Shown here: piece by piece, positions 59,135 through 64,000 of the stretch
Layout: every line of letters begins with the position of its first letter
How positions within the stretch are numbered: the stretch's first letter is position 1
DNA from: Platerodrilus igneus
Taxonomy: Eukaryota; Arthropoda; Insecta; Coleoptera; Lycidae
NCBI GenBank assembly: GCA_036346225.1
Contig: JARFIW010001366.1
Span: forward strand, 310,001-374,000
DNA: 64,000 nucleotides
Reading direction: 5' to 3'
Position numbers and translations under genes: made by a program
The notes under the pieces: model-generated
What the model was told of the DNA's origin: nothing
Seen by the model: the letters and a program-made list of their open reading frames with translations, nothing else
Database searches by the model: none

Positions 59135-61182
59135 TACTCATATTTAGACCAGGGTAGAAAATTAAATAATCACATCAAATAATTTTAATCACCGTGTATA
59201 AGGAATTTCATTAAATAATACGCGTTACTAAAACCATGAAGCATAAATAAACTCGGTTGTTTCAGTAAAAATAAGAAATTTAAATTATTTATAAGACGAA
59301 GCAGTAGTGAAAAGCTCTGCGTGTAATGTAATTATTCTAAACAAAGAGAAATTACGTGCAAAGTTTATATTAATTAACTCTATTTAAGTAACCGGTAGTA
59401 AAACAAAGTGTACCTATAATAATTAATATTTAAGTTGTATTCGCTAAAAATGAAAAGGATAGAAATCAATTTTAATTGGAGTTAATTAAACCGTTAATAA
59501 CATATAATACCTATAGAAACTTGTAAAACCCAAGATTAAAGTACCACGGATTAAAGCTCTGAGAATTAATATTATGTTGAACACCTGCGTAGTTTAAATA
59601 ACACATTCGGCGTAAATTTTGCAGATAAATAATGTTTCAAAGAATCTTGGGAAAACGTCGCATAATAGTTACGAGAATTGCTAAAGCTGGGTATTTCACA
59701 CTCCATGTGGACTAAAATAATCGATAATAAAGTATATCAAGTTGCACCAATAAGAACACGGTAGAGAAGGAAAGAGAAAATGCGTCAAGCAAAGACACAT
59801 ATTGTAAAAGGCGGGATTTAAGCAACGTCACGGGGTCACAATTGGTTAAAAATAGGATGCAAATATCAGAGGTAGAACAACAATTTCTGTACAAAATCAA
59901 TTAGTTTTTCTCGGACAGGCTTGCGTGCCGTGTGGAAATTTTCTGAGATTTAAATGGGGCGAGTGAAAATTGTAAAAATCGACGCGTGAGCGGCAGACTG
60001 GGAATATGGCATGAGAAATTCTTTAGAATTACCCGTTTTGGGGAACAGACCGATAGACAGGCTTTTGCTATATATATACCGAGATGAATATAAACAAGCC
60101 CTCTTAGACTCTTAGACTTTTGACGATTCGATGCGTTAAAAGCTCGTACATACGCGACTTGATTAAAGATGGTAAACCGTGCATTTTAGTTTGATTAAAT
60201 AATTTAAAGTTTGCTAGTATATTTTAGTGATTCAAAATAGCTTGTTATTTACGTGCTAACATGAATGTACTTCAGTGCACTTAGATACAAGGTAATAAAA
60301 TTTAGTTTCACTGTACCAATCAGCAAAATTTACAACGACGAATGTATACACAAAAGTAGGCAGTTTTGGCGTATATTGGTGACAGAAGCATGAATTCTTT
60401 GCTATTTTTCGGGGGTGTTAATAATTAAATGGTTCAAATACGTGTCTGGATCCATGAAACAAGGGTCAGATAAACACAGATGAGTTCCGGAAAGGCCCAG
60501 AAACGACTTTGAATGGATGGTGATGGAGAAAATTTAAAAGCGTAAAGAATCAGAAGCCGTAAATATAATCCTGGGGAATGGTGTGATTAACTAAAGAAAC
60601 GATACTTTGAAGCTACGAGGACAGTAACCTTCAGGTAAATTATACTATTTTGTTTGACATTTTTGTGTGTATTGAATGACTTTATAATTGATTTACTTTA
60701 AATGGACATTAGTGAAATTGTTCTAACCATAAAAGTTTAATTTTAAGATGAAATTTGCTTGTTTAAGTAAAAGGGTATTTTGTTTTGATGTTCGGGAATA
60801 TGATGAAACTTTGGGTATGTCTTTGAGCTCAATTAGACAAACCTGGTTAATTAACGTAAAGGGTGGTAGATGCTCCTTTATACTCAGACTCCGGTCTGCT
60901 TATATTGTTATATTAATTAGTAGGCATCCAACAAGGACTTTAATTTTGGATGCACAGTAAAATGATAATAAAATTAATCCTGAAATTCTTTTTAAAACTG
61001 AATTTTATGCTGAATTTTAATTTTGAAATTTTTATGTATTCTGAATATTGATGTAAATAGAGTTAACGTTGATGTTTTTGGTAGGAATGTGTTGTTTTTT
61101 TTTATGAATGAGGAGGTTTATAACATTAGGTGAGCAGCCGAGGCGAAAAGCGTAGTTCACGGATTTTAAAGGACTCACAGCA
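59135..61182 (+). repeat. LTR 3
   Basis: It is full length and ends ACTCACAGCA at 61,182, where LTR 1 and LTR 2 continue into TTCTTGACGCCC. The sequence then changes to (AT)n, which defines the LTR end. Confidence 0.85.

Positions 61183-61230
<48 letters not shown>
61183..61230. repeat. (AT)n tract at the right edge of the LTR array
   Basis: AT repeats with two ATGT interruptions. Together with 48,619-48,661 this suggests the array inserted into one AT tract. A target duplication cannot be read in such sequence. Confidence 0.9.
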
Positions 61231-61234
<4 letters not shown>

Positions 61235-62824
61235 TTAAAGGAAATTTTAAATTGAAAATCTGCTAAATAAATCAATATGCGAAATAGTAAACTGTCTGTA
61301 GGGTTCCACGCACATACTGAGATGTGTTTACATAGATGTGTCAACTCGATTGAGTGGGAATGCAACTAAACTTTCAATTATTGGCAAATACAATAATTGC
61401 TCTAGACTTTAAATTTCTAAAAACTAAAGATATTTGTATAACCTCTTTACGCACGTTGCTTTAATTTTAATCTACCAATGACTAAGTTGTTTTTTGCGTG
61501 ACAAAAAAAATATGTTAGTTTAGAATAAGGCCTAAAATAAAACATTATAAATAACAACCATTTGTCCTCGTTAATATGTTTTTTTACAGATTTTAGATTT
61601 TTCTCCTGAAACATGTTCCATCAATTTTAAATTTGAATTTAGATTACTTAAATTAGTAAACCATTTTGTATTTCTTTTTCAACCAAACTTACGAAGTAAG
61701 TTAGGTTAACATAATCGCTACGTCGTCGTCGTCACCGCCGTCGCCGCCGTCGTCCGTTACCATATTCTCATAATGATACAATAAATGATATATATGTATG
61801 TACCTTGTTTAGTTTTTTACGCTGATTACAAATATGCTATACACTTTTCGATATCTCATTTAGTTTTCGAGATAATCGAATTTATTTGAGAAATGTTAAT
61901 AGTACAAACTAATATAAACTTTAATAGATATTTTAATTTAAAATATATAATTTCCTTTTATAAAATTTCCGTAAGTTTGGTTGTAAGGCGTACATGCGTC
62001 TTAGTTTTTTTAATCTATCTTCTGTGCCAGCTTCTTATGTGAAAGCAATATGTGACACATTTAATACAAATTCAATACACATAACAATTATTAGTAAAAC
62101 AACTCATTAATGAAATAGTGCTAAGTATGTAGGTCAAAATATTTATCGTAAGTTGTCTATTAATTGATACAATACTGTATATGTTATCATTTATATTTTA
62201 TTTTGCCTAAAAGTTCATCTTCTGATCCACATTGCAATCATCAATGGCATCACTTGTTTACCGCTTGCTGGTCGTCAATTTAATTGCATGTTTCACGTCA
62301 TCTTGGAAGTAATCTTTATACATCATAGTGTCTTACCATAGTTTTATGTAATTGATAAACTATTTTTCAGACACTGTATACGATATACTAATACATTACT
62401 ATGCTTGCTGTTCGCATGTCATTTGCGGAGACTCTCCATTTTTAAACAGCCCATTGTCGCAATGTACCTCAACATTCTCTAGCTAACTGTTGTTACAGGA
62501 TTTGCAATACTTGCAGATTTAGGCATCAAACATTGTTGATACTTACACAGTACAAGCACAGGTAAAGTTCTTATTTATTTCTGGTAGTAAATTATTTGTT
62601 TTCTACCGTAATCGCATCAGGATCATTTTTCACTCCATCTATCGACAAAAAGTGCTGTAAATAGTTTGCATATTATTGAAGAATAAGAAGTGACACCTTG
62701 TCACGTTAGACGGGAGATTCACCGCGTGCTATCTCAGACGCATCTTGATCAGATGATCAGCTAAACGTTCTATAAGCTGTTATCGCAACTATATCGGTCA
62801 AGCTGAACCCCGATATTTGACTTC
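61231..62824. other. Unassigned AT-rich sequence with one GC-rich block
   Basis: A GC-rich trinucleotide-like block lies at about 61,719-61,767 (GTCGTCGTCGTCACCGCCG and similar). A 14-bp inverted pair, CAACCAAACTTACG at 61,680-61,693 and its complement at 61,970-61,983, brackets it. No gene is supported. Confidence 0.4.
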
Positions 62825-63245
62825 CCAATGCTCTACTTGAAGGTACTGCATTGCCCAGGAAGCGAGCTTTTTTAACTGGACATTTTTTATTTTGTCGGAT
62901 CCTTGCTATTCCAAGGTAAAGAACGTGCGTGACAAAACTCGCATATAGGGTCTACATATTACTTTTTATCCGAACGCAAAAACGTATCTAATCCACGTAG
63001 CCGCCGGTCAAATTTACCTCCTACATTTTATTTTACAATGCTGTACCAAAAGGTACTATATTGGCTAAGAAGCGAGTATTTTTTGCCTGGAAATTATGAA
63101 TTTTGCCGAACCCTTGCTGTTCCAAACAAAGTAGGGATCAATAATGTGCGTGACAACATCCGCACTCAGGACCTACATTTTACCTCTCGTCCAAAGAAGT
63201 GTGTATTTTTGTAAACAATGATCGCCTGGCGTTTTGCGAGCGGGA
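62825..63245 (-). mobile_element. Two degenerate SINE bodies in tandem
   Basis: On the minus strand both pieces (about 62,825-62,990 and 63,030-63,245) match the SINE body. Plus-strand landmarks are GGTACT(G/A)(C/T)ATTG, AAGCGAG, CCTTGCT(A/G)TTCCAA and GTGCGTGACAA. Their tRNA-like heads are lost, and they are more diverged than the copies at 3.8-9.9 kb. Confidence 0.65.
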
Positions 63246-64000
63246 AAATTAAACAAGTCAAAAGGTTTAATCTTGTATTCATATCCATTCAAGACTAAGG
63301 GTAAACACATTCTTTTTACTGCTATCCTTAGGCTATAATTGTACAAGCCAATATTTCAATATTCGTTTCTTTAAGGATATAAGAACTGCATGATGTTTTG
63401 AACGGATTTTGATATAAAAACCTAAAGTTAATTGCGCCTTCTTTAACAAACTAAGCAATTGACCACGTATATTATAGCATGTAACAAAATAGCCGGCTAT
63501 TTCTATGTATATTCGGCAAGAAGATTTATGAAGCCGGTTAAAGAACCAGCTATTACGGCAAAACATAATATCAAATATTCTATCTAAACGCATTTTTCTC
63601 GAATTCTATATACCAAAAAATTATACATACACCTTCTTATTAAGCATTTTATTTAAAGCATGAGAATATTTGTTTTTGTTATTTTTATGTAGTTAATGAA
63701 ATTTATGAAGTCAATAGTTATCGTTGGCTTTTTTTATATCTTCAAAATATGTACTTTTATCAAGTTCATTACCTAGATCTTTAGTGTTTTATTATCTTAA
63801 AGTTTGTATTATAATAATAGACATATGAAAAAATGCAAAGTGCAAAATTGTTAGAATTTGGCTTATTATGATAAATGCGGCCTCTACTTCTCGAGTTCCA
63901 ATTTATGTTAATAGAATTATTGTTGATTGAAATATTCCGAATAGTAGTTTATTTAAAGGATACGATTTGTTTCTTTGTATTGATTTATTTATTATTGGTA
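63246..64000. other. Unassigned AT-rich sequence
   Basis: An 86-codon minus frame at 63,333-63,593 has no recognisable motif. Nothing else is seen to the window end. Confidence 0.3.

Larger units (their letters stand above)
48662..61182 (+). mobile_element. LTR retrotransposon array: LTR-internal-LTR-internal-LTR
   Basis: Three LTRs of about 2,047 bp (48,662-50,708, 53,901-55,945, 59,135-61,182) alternate with two interiors of about 3.19 kb (50,709-53,900, 55,946-59,134). The period is about 5,235 bp. Each LTR starts TACTCATATTTAG after the purine tract AAATAGGGGGAAAA and ends ACTCACAGCA. After the outer LTRs the sequence becomes (AT)n on both sides, so the outermost LTR ends are exact. The interiors hold gag, protease and a piece of RT only. 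Copies are nearly identical. Three LTRs with two interiors fit unequal recombination between LTRs. Confidence 0.88.

Noticed and set aside
60748..60960. 70-codon open frame inside LTR 3
   Set aside because: It is broken in LTR 1 and LTR 2 by run-length changes and has no recognised motif. It might be real only if those indels are sequencing errors.
63333..63593. 86-codon minus-strand frame as a gene
   Set aside because: It has no motif, no neighbour support and AT-rich composition like the surrounding DNA.

Overview
The window looks like repeat-rich, AT-rich nuclear DNA of an arthropod, most likely an insect. The reasons are a spliceosomal-intron gene of RBX1/Roc1 type, APE-type non-LTR retrotransposons of RTE-like and CR1/Jockey-like kinds, a hAT transposon with a ZMYM1/DUF4371-like transposase, Ty3/gypsy-type LTR elements, tRNA-derived SINEs and (AT)n microsatellites. 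I cannot name the species. Almost all coding potential is mobile-element debris. The only convincing host gene is the RBX1-like gene at about 26.75-28.02 kb on the minus strand, split into four clear exons.

Layout. 0-0.45 kb: fragment of a Polinton/Maverick-type DNA polymerase, broken by a stop. 0.6-1.4 kb: diverged tandem repeat. 1.85-10.6 kb: RTE-like retrotransposon pieces and many copies of the same RTE 3' tail in both orientations, with SINEs in them (several with visible target duplications) and a foldback MITE that itself holds a SINE. 9.9-21.4 kb: a four-level nest. A minus-strand RTE is split by a CR1-like element (10,579-18,833). That element's ORF1 is split by a hAT element (14,282-18,479, 8-bp target duplication). 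The hAT carries a 762-bp MITE (14,822-15,583, 8-bp target duplication). 21.4-29.8 kb: mostly unrecognised AT-rich DNA with a small LTR element (22,182-23,583) and the RBX1-like gene.

29.8-34.0 kb: a decayed LTR element with gag, protease and a small island of reverse transcriptase. Its 3' end, together with 2.3 kb of unrecognised DNA and an RTE fragment, is tandemly duplicated (period about 4,286 bp, 32.8-41.4 kb). The second copy plus an RTE tail and a satellite block then forms the left arm of a large palindrome (38,768-43,906 / 44,026-48,617, 119-bp spacer). The satellite has a 541-bp four-monomer higher-order repeat, present twice in the left arm and once in the right. 48.66-61.18 kb: a second LTR family arranged LTR-internal-LTR-internal-LTR, inserted in an (AT)n tract. 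61.2-64 kb: unrecognised AT-rich DNA with two degenerate SINE copies.

The most interesting points are the nested insertions with readable target sites, the two diverged LTR families that share the same truncated pol architecture, the palindrome/satellite/tandem-LTR complex (which could partly be an assembly product), and the RBX1-like gene whose last three codons are lost to a stop.
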